Position numbers and translations under genes: made by a program. The notes beneath the pieces were generated by a model. The model did not search any database, was not told the origin of the DNA, and was given only the letters and a program-made list of their open reading frames with translations. This document shows positions 1 to 11,783 of a stretch of DNA of 64,000 bases, piece by piece; position 1 is the stretch's first letter, and every line of letters starts with the position of its first letter. The stretch comes from Stappia indica (GTDB lineage: Bacteria > Pseudomonadota > Alphaproteobacteria > Rhizobiales > Stappiaceae), in NCBI RefSeq assembly GCF_009789575.1, contig NZ_CP046908.1, positions 2,583,001-2,647,000 of the forward strand, given 5' to 3'.

Positions 1-1
1 C

Positions 2-496
2 AAGGCGGGAACGCCGCTCTACACGATCTCGCGGCTCTCAGCGAGCGGCAACACCGCCGGCCAGACCGGCGTCGCCTGGGGCTGGTACACGCTGTCGCCC
101 AACTGGTCGACGCTGTGGCCGTCGGACAGCAAGCCTGCCGCCTATTCGGACGAGCGCGTGCTGAAATACATGCTGCTGATGACCGACGGCGAGTTCAACA
201 CCTGGTTCGACGGACCGGTGAGGCTGGGCAAGACGAACTACGACTGGATCGCCCGAACCGACCAGAGCACGAACTCGACCAACCGTGCCTTCGAGTTGTG
301 CAACGCGATCAAGAAGAGCGAGATCAAGATCATCACCGTCGGCTTCCAGATCGGCAGCAACTCCCAGGCCAAGAAGGTCATGAGCCAGTGCGCCTCCTCG
401 TCCAGCGACTACTATCTTGCCGACAACGAGGCCGAGCTGAACGCACGGTTCCAGGCGATCGCCAACCAGATCAAGTCGACCTACCTGTCGCGCTGA
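2..496 (+). CDS. TadG-like pilus-assembly protein with vWA fold, C-terminal part
   Basis: The frame is open from base 2 to a TGA at 494-496, so about 164 C-terminal residues are seen and the start lies outside the window. The stretch LLMTDGEFNTW is the central beta-strand and loop of a von Willebrand factor A domain. It is followed by an alternating helix/strand pattern (IKIITVGFQI) and a Cys pair (ELCNAIK, MSQCAS), and ends at STYLSR. This is the usual C-terminal architecture of alphaproteobacterial TadE/TadG-type Flp pilus proteins, which are anchored in the inner membrane and act in the periplasm. The N-terminal membrane helix cannot be checked. A generic vWA protein is the alternative. 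Confidence 0.72.
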   Translation, partial: KAGTPLYTISRLSASGNTAGQTGVAWGWYTLSPNWSTLWPSDSKPAAYSDERVLKYMLLMTDGEFNTWFDGPVRLGKTNYDWIARTDQSTNSTNRAFELCNAIKKSEIKIITVGFQIGSNSQAKKVMSQCASSSSDYYLADNEAELNARFQAIANQIKSTYLSR

Positions 497-765
497 GGCA
501 GACGCCGACGGGTCCTGCGAAAGCGGGGATGGCGGGCGTAAAGCCTCTTGCGCACCGCCCGCTTGTCCGCTATCACACCGCCACCTGACGGACCGGTCGT
601 CCGGCATCACCCTTCCCGTGGCATCGCCCTTGAGGCTCTGCCGAAGCGGAACGGGACGCTTGCCGAAAAGACAGACCGCCCGGCGGGCAACCGGTCCGGC
701 CCTGTGCCGCCGGTTCTGGCGGGAACCCGCCACACGCCCCGGGGCACTTCGTCCCGGTCTGGTAC

Positions 766-841
766 GCCGCTGTAGCTCAGTTGGTAGAGCACGTCATTCG
801 TAATGATGGGGTCGTAGGTTCGAGTCCTATCAGCGGCACCA
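766..841 (+). tRNA. tRNA-Thr (CGT anticodon)
   Basis: A full cloverleaf can be folded. The acceptor stem GCCGCTG/CAGCGGC pairs 766-772 with 831-837; the D arm is TAGCTCAGTTGGTAGAGC; the anticodon stem CGTCA/TGATG encloses loop TTCGTAA with anticodon CGT; the T arm is GTAGGTTCGAGTCCTAT. The discriminator is A838 and CCA is encoded at 839-841. Threonine ACG is the cognate codon. Confidence 0.96.
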
Positions 842-1041
842 CTTTCTTTCCTCTTGAAGATCGGCCGGTCCTTGCCGCCCTGGCGGCGCGGATCGCATTC
901 CTTTGCTCCCGGACCATTTCTGCGCCCCGCAAGCCCGGCGATCTGCCAGGACGCCTGGACCGGCGGCACGTGCATGACAGGCGCGCAGTCAGGCGCGCAT
1001 TTGTGCTGGCAGGAGTTCACGATACGTTCTATCATCGCGGC

Positions 1042-1692
1042 ATGACCGGACCCGTTGCAACCCTGCCGGCCGGCACGACCGCGACTGACGGCGGGACTGC
1101 CGGAACGGAGCATCGACCGCCTGTCCCTGCCAATTCCACATCGGCAAGGGCGGAACAGCTCCCCTTTGCCATGCTGCCGGGGGACGCAGACACAGCCGAG
1201 CCGGCAGGCAATGCCGACAGCCAACCGGCGGACCTGCTCGCCGCATCGCTGGTCGAGACCCCGGTGGCACAGGAACAGCAGACGCCGACGGGTGAGCTCG
1301 TTCCGGCGCAGGCGGGCGCACCGCGCGCGGCCGAGGCGCTTGGCCTCGGCGACCGTTACCGCTATCTCACCGGGGCCTCTGGCCGGCGCTACCTGTTTTC
1401 CGGCGTCGATCTCGACGCGCTGGAGGACTTTCGCAACGCGGTGGTGGTGATCGGTCTCGGCGAGGGGCGCCCGGAGAGCGGCCACGCCCGCCGGGTGTGG
1501 ATCGGCGAGATCGACCGCGACGGCATCCGCCGCGGCCCGGCCCTGCCCCGTGCGCTGTCCCGTGCAGCGGAAGAGGCGCACGGAACCGTGCTGGTTCACC
1601 TGCTGGCGGGCCATGCGGCGGAACGGCGCGAGGTGCTGGAGGATCTGGCCGCCGGCCTTGCCAGCGCCGGACTGGAAACACTGAGCGCCTGA
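1042..1692 (+). CDS. hypothetical protein, 216 aa
   Basis: Not recognised. The ATG at 1042 gives 216 residues. The first ~100 residues are low-complexity, rich in Ala, Pro, Thr and acidic residues. The second half (from about RYRYLTGASGRRYLFSGV) looks folded and basic, with a strand-rich core and a C-terminal helix rich in Glu and Ala. No signal peptide or membrane segment is seen. The frame also runs upstream into tRNA-Thr, which cannot be coding, so a start downstream of the tRNA is required. A later start (ATG 1171) that trims part of the low-complexity leader is possible. The gene lies 29 bp before the DUF1761 gene in the same direction, so they may be co-transcribed. Confidence 0.6.
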   Translation: MTGPVATLPAGTTATDGGTAGTEHRPPVPANSTSARAEQLPFAMLPGDADTAEPAGNADSQPADLLAASLVETPVAQEQQTPTGELVPAQAGAPRAAEALGLGDRYRYLTGASGRRYLFSGVDLDALEDFRNAVVVIGLGEGRPESGHARRVWIGEIDRDGIRRGPALPRALSRAAEEAHGTVLVHLLAGHAAERREVLEDLAAGLASAGLETLSA

Positions 1693-1721
1693 ACGGCGAA
1701 AATTGGGGACGGATCAGGCTG

Positions 1722-2120
1722 ATGATGTTCGACGGGATCGATCTTCTCGCCGTGCTGGCAGCGGCGGTGGCCTCCTTCGCCGCCGGGGCGGTGTGGTACG
1801 GATTGCTCGGGAAGGTCTGGATGCGGGCCCCGCGCCTGGACAAGGCCGCCATCCGGCCGCGCCCGCTCTTGTTCATCGGCAGCTTCGTTTGCCAGTTGGT
1901 CATGGCGCTGATCTTCGCCGGCATCATCTACCATGCCGGCCCGATGACGGTCGCCAACGGCGTCCTGTCCGCCGTGCTGGTATGGACCGGATTTCTCGCC
2001 ACCACCCTCATCGTCAACCACCGTTTCCAGGGCGCCTCATGGGGATTGACCCTGATCGACGGCGGCCACTGGCTGGCGGTACTGATCGTTCAGGGCGTCG
2101 TTCTCGGCCTGATGGGCTGA
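1722..2120 (+). CDS. DUF1761 family membrane protein
   Basis: 132 residues with four predicted membrane helices (roughly residues 5-25, 45-68, 78-98, 108-130). The conserved features of the DUF1761 family are visible: WYGLLGKVWM after the first helix and a GGHWLAVLIVQGVVLG ending. The function of the family is unknown; it is an inner-membrane protein. Tandem ATGs at 1722 and 1725 are both possible starts. It follows the unknown gene ending at 1692 and precedes acs by 150 bp. Confidence 0.82.
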   Translation: MMFDGIDLLAVLAAAVASFAAGAVWYGLLGKVWMRAPRLDKAAIRPRPLLFIGSFVCQLVMALIFAGIIYHAGPMTVANGVLSAVLVWTGFLATTLIVNHRFQGASWGLTLIDGGHWLAVLIVQGVVLGLMG

Positions 2121-2273
2121 TGCGGCGCAAAGGCTGACGCAACGTCCTGCCCGGCCTACGAAAGAACGATTGCAGCAAAGTGGACGGCCCCGGCCGCGAT
2201 CCCCATAATGCGCGGCGACAACGAGCGGCACGCCCGCGTCATGCGCGCGCCTTGAAATACTGGGAGGATCCGT

Positions 2274-4214
<1,941 letters not shown>

Positions 4215-4242
4215 CGCACAACGGACGACACAACACGAAAAG

Positions 4243-4277
4243 AAAAGGGGCGCGGGATCATTTCCCGCGCCCCTTTT
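4243..4277. terminator. bidirectional Rho-independent terminator between acs and hemY-like gene
   Basis: A perfect 15-bp inverted repeat, arms 4243-4257 (AAAAGGGGCGCGGGA) and 4263-4277, with a 5-nt loop. The A-run on one side and T-run on the other make it work in both directions, fitting its place between convergent genes. Confidence 0.92.
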
Positions 4278-4298
4278 CGTTCTGGTCTCTCGCCGTCC

Positions 4299-6209
4299 TC
4301 AGTTGAAGAAGCGGTAGCCCGGCTTCTTCGGCGGCTCCTCGTCGTCGCCGCCATCCGGGCCCGGATCGTCGGGCATGTGCTTCAGCGGAAACTCGATCGG
4401 CCGCGACAGGTCCTTGTCCTTCGCGTCCTTCGCCACCGGTTTCGCGTCGCCCTCGCTCTTGGTCGGCGCGGCAGCTGCGGCTGCGACCGGTGTGGCGGTG
4501 GCCGGTGCGGAAGCCTCCTTGCCGTTGCCGGCAGTAGGCACTGCGGGCGTCACGGCAGGCTTGGCCGTCCCTTTTTCCGAAAGGTCCTTGTCGGCAGAAA
4601 CCGGCTCGGCCGGCTGTGCTGTCGGGGCAGGAGCGGGTGCAGGCTTCGCCTCGGCTCCAGGCGCCTCCGAAGCCGTCTCTGGCGTCTTCTCCAAAGGCTT
4701 CGCTGCCGCCTTTTCAATCGCCTTCTCCGGGCCCTTCTCTTCGGTTTCGGCAACGACCCCCGGCGTGGTGTCGGCGGGCTTCGGCGCAGCCCTCGTCATC
4801 TCCACCAAGGGTCCGTCATCGAGTGCGGCGATCCCCTCCGGCCGGGCCGGGATCGAGGCCGCAACGGCCGGCAGCGCCTCGAACAGCGCCTCGTCCAAGG
4901 CCTCGAGCGAGGTGTCCTGATGGTCGAGGGCGGCCGGCGGCGAGGTCCACACGAAGGCATCCAGCCGGCCATCGACCGGCGACACGGGCGCCCAGCTCTC
5001 GCTGACGACGCCGTCGGCGACCCAGGCCGGATCGGCCGGCGCGCGCACCGCGCGTGCCAGCCACTCGCGCACCCGGCCGCGGTCGCCGTGCTGGGTTTCC
5101 TCCAGCTCCGCCATCAGCAGGAAGGCGCGGCGGGTCGGCTCCAGCGTCATCGCTGCCTTGAGCTGGGCCCGGGCCAGCGTGTAGTCGGAGGCCTCCAGCG
5201 CGGCGCGGGCGAGCGCCAGCGCGCCTTCCGCATTGTGGGCGCGCAGCGCGGCCAGGGTCTTGATCCGCTTCAGCCGATCGAGCGCCGAATCGCCGGTACG
5301 CGCATGGGCATAGGCGTCCGCCAGATCGGGATGCGGGGACAGCTTCCAGGTGGTCTCCACCACCTTCAACGCCTTGCGGATGTCGCCGCGCCGGGTGGCG
5401 AGCCGCGCCGCGACGACCGCTGCCGGCACCAGGTCGGGCGCCAGCCCGTGCGCCTCGGAGGCCAGCCCCTTGGCCTGGTCCGGATCGCGGTCTTCCAGCT
5501 CCAGCGCCTGCGCGGTCAGCAGCACCGCCTTGTGGCGGCGGAAGGTCTTCTTGTCGACGAGCTTGGCCGCGTAATTGCGCTCCAGCGAACGGATCGCATC
5601 GGCCCAGTCGCCGGCAACCGCCTGATAGCCGAGCACCGCGCGGCCGGCCCAGGCAAGGCCCGGAACCAGCTTCGCCGCTTCCTCGGCATAGTGGCGCGCG
5701 GCGACCGGCTCGCCGACACGCTCCGCCTCGACATAAAGCCCGTGCAGGCCGACCGGCTTGAGCCTGGGATCCTCCAGCATCGCCTCGAAGCGGCCGCGCG
5801 CCTCCTCGTGACGCCCGGCCAGCTGGGCGCTCTGGGCGAGCAACAGGGAGGTCGACGGCTCGTGGCCGAGCAACTTGGCGGCCTCCCCGCCATAGCGCGA
5901 GGCGCTGGTAGCATCGCCCACGCCCAGCGCCAGCATGCCCTTCGACAGCGCGTCATAGCCGCGGTCGCGGCGGCGACGGCGGAAGAAGCGGCCGACAAGG
6001 CCGGGCGAGCGCATCAGGAACAACGCCAGGTTCCACAGGAAGATGCCGACGGCCAGCAGCACGGCAAGCGCCACGGCCGCGGTCATCAGCCCGGTCTCGA
6101 TCCGGTAGCCCTGCCAGTCCAGCGTCACGAGGCCGGGCCGGTCGGCGATCCAGGCCATGCCGAGAGCGGCGGCGAAGACCAGGGCGATGAAAATCAGCAA
6201 GCGGATCAT
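4299..6209 (-). CDS. HemY N-terminal domain / TPR membrane protein
   Basis: 636 residues. Two N-terminal membrane helices (about residues 2-20 and 42-65, LMTAAVALAVLLAVGIFLW) are followed by a basic stretch RRRRRD and then TPR-like helical repeats from about residue 90 to 400. This is the HemY_N/COG3898 layout. The C-terminal ~200 residues are low-complexity (Pro, Ala, Lys, Glu). Despite the name, the family is not the protoporphyrinogen oxidase HemY; its role in haem synthesis is only suggested by location. It is the last gene of the leftward hemC-hemD-mitofilin-like-hemY block, a conserved order in Hyphomicrobiales. Confidence 0.85.
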   Translation of the reverse strand: MIRLLIFIALVFAAALGMAWIADRPGLVTLDWQGYRIETGLMTAAVALAVLLAVGIFLWNLALFLMRSPGLVGRFFRRRRRDRGYDALSKGMLALGVGDATSASRYGGEAAKLLGHEPSTSLLLAQSAQLAGRHEEARGRFEAMLEDPRLKPVGLHGLYVEAERVGEPVAARHYAEEAAKLVPGLAWAGRAVLGYQAVAGDWADAIRSLERNYAAKLVDKKTFRRHKAVLLTAQALELEDRDPDQAKGLASEAHGLAPDLVPAAVVAARLATRRGDIRKALKVVETTWKLSPHPDLADAYAHARTGDSALDRLKRIKTLAALRAHNAEGALALARAALEASDYTLARAQLKAAMTLEPTRRAFLLMAELEETQHGDRGRVREWLARAVRAPADPAWVADGVVSESWAPVSPVDGRLDAFVWTSPPAALDHQDTSLEALDEALFEALPAVAASIPARPEGIAALDDGPLVEMTRAAPKPADTTPGVVAETEEKGPEKAIEKAAAKPLEKTPETASEAPGAEAKPAPAPAPTAQPAEPVSADKDLSEKGTAKPAVTPAVPTAGNGKEASAPATATPVAAAAAAPTKSEGDAKPVAKDAKDKDLSRPIEFPLKHMPDDPGPDGGDDEEPPKKPGYRFFN

Positions 6210-6270
6210 GTCGTCTCTACTCCCGGCGGCTCGTTACCCGGCGGTTGGTGCGCAACTGGCGCGGCGGTCG

Positions 6271-8229
6271 TCAGTTCGAGGCGGCAGGCGCCGCCGCACC
6301 GCCCATCGATTTCAGCACGTCGCCGGTCACCCGGTCCATCAACTCGTCTGCGGCAAGCCGCGCCCTTGCATCCGCCGCCCAGTCCGCGCCGGCAGCACGC
6401 ACCGCCTCCGGCAACTCCTCGTAGGCGGCAAGCGCACCGGCAAGATCGCCGCTGTCGACCCGCGCCTCCATGCGGCCGAGCGCAGCTTCCGGCGTTGCCG
6501 CGTCGCTTTCGCCGGGCTGGCGAACCGAGACCAGCGAGCGTGCATTGGCGAGCAGACTGCCGACGAGATCGCCATCGGCCGGTGCGTCGATCTGCGCAGC
6601 CATGGCGCGCGCGGCGACGGCGAAGTCGGCCCGCAATGCAGTGCGGGTCGGTACGCCGCTTTCCGCACGGGCCGCCAGGGCGGAGAGATCCGTGCCCTCC
6701 GGCAGGGCCGAGGAGACGGCGGCCAGCTCGGTCGCAAAGGGCTCGCCCCGATCCATCGCCGCACGCAGCGACGAGACGGCAACGGCGCGCGCCGCCGTTT
6801 CCCTTGCGCTGACGTCGCCCATGCGCGCCTCGACCGGCGACAGTCGCTCGTCCAGCGCGGAAACACGCCCGGTCAGGCCGGAAAGCTCCTGCTCCAGCTT
6901 CGAGGCAAGGGCAGTCTGGTTGCCCGAGATCGTGTCGAGATCGCCGCGCAGGCCGGAAAGCTCCGACTTGAGCCCTTCGAAGTCCTGCCCCAGCGAGGCC
7001 GCACGGTCCCGCAACTCGGCAAGGCCGCCGGAAAGGTCCGAGGTGTCGGGAACCTTGGCCGCAAGTTCGTCCAGGCGGGCGGTCAACGCCTGCTGGCCGT
7101 CCGAAATCTGCTTGAGCGTCGTATCGAGTGCGCCCTGCGCCTCCTGCAGGCTGGCCAGCCCGGCCGTCTCACCGGCACCGCCGGAGGACACGAACCGGCG
7201 AAGCTCGGCAAGACCGGATTCGATCTGGTCGATACGCGTTGCCGCCTCGTCGGACAGGCTGCTTGCCGCCGACCCGGACGACAGATCGCGCAAGGAGGCC
7301 TCGAGGGCGCCGATGCGCTCTTGGACGGCGCTCAAGGCAGCATCGGCGGCCGGGGCCTCACGCTCGGCAAGGCCTGCGATCTGCGTCTCCAGACCCGTGA
7401 TGCGGCTTTGCGCCGCGGTGAGCGCCGACTGCAACTCGGCCGATGCGCCGCCTGAAGAGAGCAGACCTGCCTGATTGACGCCCCAGACGCCGCCAAGGAC
7501 GATGGCGCCGCCGAGCAGCGAGGCGGCGAGCAGCCCGCCAAAGCCGGTCGAGGACTTGGCTTCGCTCGCGGCCGCAGGCGCCGCGGACTTGTCCGGCTTG
7601 GCCTGCGAGGACGCAGTCGATGCAGAAGAAGTCGGCTTGGTGGCCGCCGAGCTCGCGCCCCCCGATGATGCCGAGGTGGAAGAAGTGGAAGACGGCGCGG
7701 CGGACGAGGAGGCCGCCCCCGAAGAGGGTGTTGCCGTTGCCGGCTTGGCAGCCGCCGGACCGGAGGAGGACGACGTCGCCGAAGATGCGGGCGATGCCTG
7801 CGAGCTACCGGAAGACGCGTTGCTTGCCGGCGAAGCAGGGGCCGACGACGTGCCGGCGGCGGGCTTCGCGCCGGCGGCGCCGGAAGAGGCGGAACCGGGC
7901 GTCGAACTGCTCGCAGAGCCGGCCGAAGCGCCCGTCGGCGAGCCTGTTGCCACGCGGCTTTCCGGCTTCGAAGACGCCCCTGCCGCACTCGACGGCGCCG
8001 AAGGCGAACCGGCCGTGGAAGACGAGGAACTGCCGGCCGTGGCGGAGGATGTCGAAGCGGTCTTCGCTGCCCCCACTTCCTTGGCCTGCAGATCGATGGT
8101 CACCGGCTTGCGGCCCGCACCTGCAGCCGCCGCGCCCTTGGCGTCGGTCGCTTTCGGATCGCCTGCCTTAGGGTCGGCGGATGTCGAAGCGGTGCTCCTG
8201 GGGTCCGGCTTCTTGCTGTCGGCAGCCAT
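6271..8229 (-). CDS. mitofilin-like inner-membrane protein (COG4223)
   Basis: 652 residues from the ATG at 8229, chosen because GGGAGAG lies a few bases before it; the open frame extends further upstream but without support. Residues 1-215 are extremely low-complexity (Ser, Ala, Thr, Pro). One membrane helix follows (GLLAASLLGGAIVLGGVWGV, about residues 220-240), then long coiled-coil heptads (AELQSALTAAQSRITGLETQ) and a helical C-terminal domain. This matches the alphaproteobacterial COG4223 family, an ancestral relative of mitochondrial mitofilin/Mic60, which shapes intracellular or cristae-like membranes. Its fixed place between hemD and hemY-like genes is typical of alphaproteobacteria. 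Confidence 0.85.
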   Translation of the reverse strand: MAADSKKPDPRSTASTSADPKAGDPKATDAKGAAAAGAGRKPVTIDLQAKEVGAAKTASTSSATAGSSSSSTAGSPSAPSSAAGASSKPESRVATGSPTGASAGSASSSTPGSASSGAAGAKPAAGTSSAPASPASNASSGSSQASPASSATSSSSGPAAAKPATATPSSGAASSSAAPSSTSSTSASSGGASSAATKPTSSASTASSQAKPDKSAAPAAASEAKSSTGFGGLLAASLLGGAIVLGGVWGVNQAGLLSSGGASAELQSALTAAQSRITGLETQIAGLAEREAPAADAALSAVQERIGALEASLRDLSSGSAASSLSDEAATRIDQIESGLAELRRFVSSGGAGETAGLASLQEAQGALDTTLKQISDGQQALTARLDELAAKVPDTSDLSGGLAELRDRAASLGQDFEGLKSELSGLRGDLDTISGNQTALASKLEQELSGLTGRVSALDERLSPVEARMGDVSARETAARAVAVSSLRAAMDRGEPFATELAAVSSALPEGTDLSALAARAESGVPTRTALRADFAVAARAMAAQIDAPADGDLVGSLLANARSLVSVRQPGESDAATPEAALGRMEARVDSGDLAGALAAYEELPEAVRAAGADWAADARARLAADELMDRVTGDVLKSMGGAAAPAASN

Positions 8230-8410
8230 GAACGGTCTCTCCCTTGGGTCCTTCACCGGGGCCGGATGTCGGCACGGGGCCAGTATAGCGCGTCCGGCGG
8301 CGTCCTTGCCCCTCACCCCTTTGTCTATGTTCGCCGCTCTTGCGGTGCAAAACAAATCTGCCCCCGGGCGGGTTTCGCCGCAGGTGAAAAAACCTTTCAA
8401 CACCCGCACA

Positions 8411-9118
8411 TCACGGCGGCAGCAAAGCCATCAACCCGGCCTCATCCGGAGTTTTCGCAAGGTCCACCGGCCCAAGGCCGGTCAGCGGTTCGCCTGCTTC
8501 CGCCGAGATGGCGAGAAAACGGAACGGCGGGCGGTCGCCCCAGGCGGCCAGCACATCGGCCAGCGCCTGTGCGGACCGGCGCGAGTAGACGGGCGCAAGA
8601 ACCGGCTCGGCGCTGGCCGACAGGGCCGTGCGGATATCCTGCGGCAAGCTGCCGACCGGTTCCATCGCATAGAGCTCGACCAGCCGGCAGGCGATCCCCG
8701 CCGGTGCGAGCAGCCCGGCCAGGTCGCCCGAGCGGTCACGCGCGGCAAGATGCAGCACCTCGGCTCCTCTCGGGATCGCAATCCTCAGGGCCGCGGCAAG
8801 AGCGACGAGATCCCCCTCGGCCGCGTGGGTCTGCGCAAAGCCGGCCGCCCGTGCAGCGCGTGCGGTCGCCTCCCCCACCGCATGCAGCGGCAGGGCGTAA
8901 TGGGCGGGAGACAGAAGGCGGACTGCCGCCTCGATGCCTCTTGCGCTGGTCGCCGCAATCGCCGCCAGCCCCTCTGCCGGCGGCAGGGTATCCGGTCCCG
9001 GATCGAGCAGGGCGAACGCCAGGAGCGGCGCCACATGCACCTGGTGACCGGCCGCGCGGTAGCGGGCGGCACTGCGGTCGGCGGCAGGCGCCGGGCGGGT
9101 CACCAGAACACGGGCCAT
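8411..9118 (-). CDS. hemD: uroporphyrinogen-III synthase
   Basis: 235 residues. The enzyme closes and isomerises hydroxymethylbilane to uroporphyrinogen III in the cytoplasm, the step after HemC. The two-domain HEM4 fold is suggested by the N-terminal VLVTRPAP start, the linker region HAVGEATARAARAAGF, and the C-terminal YSRRSAQAL and FLAISAEAGEPL motifs. Sequence conservation in this family is low, so context matters: it starts 3 bp after the hemC stop on the same strand. Confidence 0.92.
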   Translation of the reverse strand: MARVLVTRPAPAADRSAARYRAAGHQVHVAPLLAFALLDPGPDTLPPAEGLAAIAATSARGIEAAVRLLSPAHYALPLHAVGEATARAARAAGFAQTHAAEGDLVALAAALRIAIPRGAEVLHLAARDRSGDLAGLLAPAGIACRLVELYAMEPVGSLPQDIRTALSASAEPVLAPVYSRRSAQALADVLAAWGDRPPFRFLAISAEAGEPLTGLGPVDLAKTPDEAGLMALLPP

Positions 9119-9121
9119 GGC

Positions 9122-10057
9122 TCAATACGCGAAGAAGTCCGGGCCGCCGCGGCGCTTCAGCTCGGCGCCGGCATCGCGGCCCATCGCTTCGGCCTCGGCC
9201 GTCGTCCCTTCGCGCCGGGTCTCGTGTACCGTGCGTCCGTCCGGCGTCAGGATCAGTCCTTCCAGCACCAGCCGGTCGCCGGACAGGCGCGCCAGCCCGC
9301 CGATCGGCGTGCGGCAAGAGCCGTCGAGCTCGCGCAGGAAGGCGCGCTCGGCCAGAAGGCAGGTCTCCGTCGCCGCGTCGTGGATCGAGGCGATCATCTC
9401 CCGCGTTGCCGCATCGTCGGCGCGCGCCTCGATGCAGATCGCCCCCTGCCCCACGGCGGGCAGGAACTCCTCCACCTCCAGCAGCGAGGTGATGACATGG
9501 GCGAGGCCGAGCCGGCGCAGGCCGGCATTGGCAAGCAGCGTTGCGTCGACCACCCCGTCGGCCAGCTTCTGCAGCCGGCTCTGGACATTGCCGCGATAGG
9601 TCACCACCTCGATATCCGGTCGCAGGCGCTTGATCATCGCCTGGCGGCGCAGGCTCGAGGATCCGACCACCGCGCCCTGCGGCAGGTCGGTGAGCCGCGC
9701 CGCCTTCGGCGAGATGAAGGCGTCGCGCACGTCCTCGCGCGGCAGGAAGGCGATGATCTCGAGCCCGTCTGGAAGCACCGTCGGCATGTCCTTGGAGGAG
9801 TGCACGGCGATGTCGATCTCTCCCTCCAGCATCGCCGTTTCCAGCTCCTTGGTGAAAAGGCCCTTGCCGCCCACCTCTGAGAGCGGTCGGTCGAGGATGC
9901 GGTCGCCGGAGGTCTTGATCACGACGATCTCGAAGGCCTCCTGCGGCAGGCCATGGGCGGCCATCAGCCGGTCGCGGGTCTCGTGCGCCTGGGCAAGCGC
10001 CAGGGCGCTGCCACGCGTGCCGATGCGCAAGGGAAGGCCGGAATGTTTTGTTTGCAA
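9122..10057 (-). CDS. hemC: hydroxymethylbilane synthase (porphobilinogen deaminase)
   Basis: Polymerises four porphobilinogens to hydroxymethylbilane. 311 residues if started at TTG 10057, which has AGGGACGAG just upstream and gives the usual family length. The frame is open to an ATG at 10150, but that would add a non-conserved leader and overlap the divergent tsaD start. Visible motifs: [15 protein letters not shown] at the N-terminus, HSSKDMP (active site), GSSSLRRQA, and Cys248 in [12 protein letters not shown], which holds the dipyrromethane cofactor. It heads the leftward haem block; hemC and tsaD are divergent with about 50 bp between them, as in many alphaproteobacteria. Confidence 0.94.
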   Translation of the reverse strand: MQTKHSGLPLRIGTRGSALALAQAHETRDRLMAAHGLPQEAFEIVVIKTSGDRILDRPLSEVGGKGLFTKELETAMLEGEIDIAVHSSKDMPTVLPDGLEIIAFLPREDVRDAFISPKAARLTDLPQGAVVGSSSLRRQAMIKRLRPDIEVVTYRGNVQSRLQKLADGVVDATLLANAGLRRLGLAHVITSLLEVEEFLPAVGQGAICIEARADDAATREMIASIHDAATETCLLAERAFLRELDGSCRTPIGGLARLSGDRLVLEGLILTPDGRTVHETRREGTTAEAEAMGRDAGAELKRRGGPDFFAY

Positions 10058-10107
10058 GAAACTCGTCCCTGGTGTTAGGCGGGGTGCGTCCGTTAGGCGG
10101 AACCGCG

Positions 10108-11262
10108 ATGATAAGACCTGAAAGCGCATCGGCCAATGCGGCCGGCTCAAGTTTCCCTCCTGCCGGGCCGCTGACGGTGTTGGGCATCGAGACCAGCTGC
10201 GACGAGACCGCAGCCGCCGTGGTGCGCGTTGCGCCCGATGGCAGCCGGCAGATCCTGTCCGACGTGATCCGTTCGCAAACCGGCGAGCACGAGGCGTTCG
10301 GTGGCGTCGTACCCGAAATCGCCGCGCGCGCCCATATCCGCATTCTCGACGGACTGGTGAGTGCAGCGCTCAAGGATGCCGGCGTCGGCTTCGACGAGCT
10401 CGACGCGGTCGCCGCAACCGCAGGCCCAGGCCTGATCGGCGGCGTCATCGTCGGCCTGACCACGGCCAAGGCCATCGCCATGGCCGCCGGCAAGCCGCTC
10501 GTCGCCGTCAACCATCTGGAAGGCCACGCGCTGACCGCGCGGCTGACCGACGGCCTGCCGTTTCCCTACCTTCTGCTGCTGGTGTCCGGCGGCCATACCC
10601 AGTTCCTTCTGGTGGAGGGTGTCGGCCGGTATCGGCGTCTCGGCTCCACCATCGACGATGCCCTGGGAGAGGCCTTCGACAAGACGGCAAAGCTCCTGCA
10701 GCTCGGCTTTCCCGGCGGGCCGGCAGTGGAAAAGGCCGCAATGCGCGGCGATCCGTCGCGCTTCCACCTGCCCCGGCCGATGCTCGACCGGCCCGGCATC
10801 GACGTCTCCTTCGCCGGGCTGAAGACCGCCCTTCGCACCACCGCCGAGGCGAACGCGCCGTTGTCGCAGCAGGATGTCGCGGACCTTTGCGCCTCCTTCC
10901 AGCAGGCGGTGACCGACGTGATCGGCGAAAAGAGCCGGCGGGCGCTCGCCCTTTTCGCAGAAAGCCACCCGCAGATCGCGCCTGTGCTGGTGATCGCCGG
11001 GGGTGTTGCCGCCAACACGGCGATCCGGGCGCGGCTGGAGGCGGAGGCGGCGAAGGCCGGCGCACGTCTCGTCGCACCGCCTGGCCGCCTATGCACCGAC
11101 AATGCCGCGATGATTGCCTGGGCCGGCATCGAACGGCTTGCAGAGGCGCGCGCCGCCGGCAAGGCTCTGGACGAGCGCGACGCCCCGGCGCGGCCGCGCT
11201 GGCCATTGGATTCGGAGGCCGCCACTGTGATCGGATCGGGACGCAAGGGAGCCAAGGCGTGA
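10108..11262 (+). CDS. tsaD: tRNA N6-adenosine threonylcarbamoyltransferase
   Basis: 384 residues from ATG 10108. With TsaB/TsaE it transfers threonylcarbamoyl to A37 of ANN-decoding tRNAs. The Kae1/TsaD signature is clear: [16 protein letters not shown] at the start, the metal-binding [26 protein letters not shown], and the third metal-ligand region [13 protein letters not shown] slightly extended N-terminus (about 24 residues) precedes the core. Its stop overlaps the GTG start of the nudix gene (GTGA). Confidence 0.96.
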   Translation: MIRPESASANAAGSSFPPAGPLTVLGIETSCDETAAAVVRVAPDGSRQILSDVIRSQTGEHEAFGGVVPEIAARAHIRILDGLVSAALKDAGVGFDELDAVAATAGPGLIGGVIVGLTTAKAIAMAAGKPLVAVNHLEGHALTARLTDGLPFPYLLLLVSGGHTQFLLVEGVGRYRRLGSTIDDALGEAFDKTAKLLQLGFPGGPAVEKAAMRGDPSRFHLPRPMLDRPGIDVSFAGLKTALRTTAEANAPLSQQDVADLCASFQQAVTDVIGEKSRRALALFAESHPQIAPVLVIAGGVAANTAIRARLEAEAAKAGARLVAPPGRLCTDNAAMIAWAGIERLAEARAAGKALDERDAPARPRWPLDSEAATVIGSGRKGAKA

Positions 11263-11783
11263 CCGCAGACCCCCGCTTTTTCGAGGGCGTCCTGTGCGAC
11301 GCCGTGCCGGAACGCTTCGACCGGCTGAAGCACAAGGCCTATATCTATCTGACGGCCGGGCGCGAGGTGCTGGTCTTCCGCCAACCCGACCAGCCGGAAG
11401 TCGGCCTGCAGGTCCCCGGCGGCACGGTCGATCCCGGCGAAAGCCATCTTTGCGCCGCCTGCCGGGAGTTTCGCGAGGAAACCGGGCTCGAGGTCGCCCG
11501 CGCGCTCGACCCGCTCTGCGAGCAGACCGTACTCTTCGACAATTCCCGGGGACGCGACATCCACGCCCGCCGGCTCTATCACGGCCGGCTGCGCGGCAAC
11601 GAGACACGCCAGGCCCGCTGGGAACATTACGAGATGACGCCCTCGGCCGGCGGCGATCCAATCCGCTTCGAGCTGTTCTGGATGGATGTCGGCGAAGCCC
11701 TGCGGCTCGGTCCGGACCGCTTCTTCACCGGCTTTCACGCCCCGCTCGCCGAGCTGGCGCTCCGGCTGGGGATCGCCCCGTGA
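11259..11783 (+). CDS. NUDIX hydrolase
   Basis: 174 residues from a GTG overlapping the tsaD stop. The Nudix box is perfect: G-x5-E-x7-REF-x-EE-x-GL (GTVDPGE through EFREETGL), giving a Mg-dependent hydrolase of a nucleoside diphosphate linked to some moiety. Substrate is not predictable from the sequence. Its position inside the tsaD-gpsA overlap chain (GTGA at both ends) indicates translational coupling. Confidence 0.9.
   Translation: MTADPRFFEGVLCDAVPERFDRLKHKAYIYLTAGREVLVFRQPDQPEVGLQVPGGTVDPGESHLCAACREFREETGLEVARALDPLCEQTVLFDNSRGRDIHARRLYHGRLRGNETRQARWEHYEMTPSAGGDPIRFELFWMDVGEALRLGPDRFFTGFHAPLAELALRLGIAP

Noticed and set aside
781-1041. Upstream extension of the 216-aa gene into tRNA-Thr
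   Set aside because: Would translate the tRNA; ATG 1042 or later is required.
4377-6812. 811-codon rightward frame across hemY-like and mitofilin-like genes
   Set aside because: Arg/Gly-rich shadow crossing two real genes.
7500-8200. Ser/Ala-repeat region of mitofilin-like gene as a DNA repeat array or CRISPR
   Set aside because: Repeats are irregular codon-level low complexity without spacer/repeat periodicity; no CRISPR array or cas gene was seen in the window.
7475-9880. 801-codon rightward frame across mitofilin-like, hemD and hemC
   Set aside because: Shadow of low-complexity Ser/Ala codons; no ribosome site and no domain.
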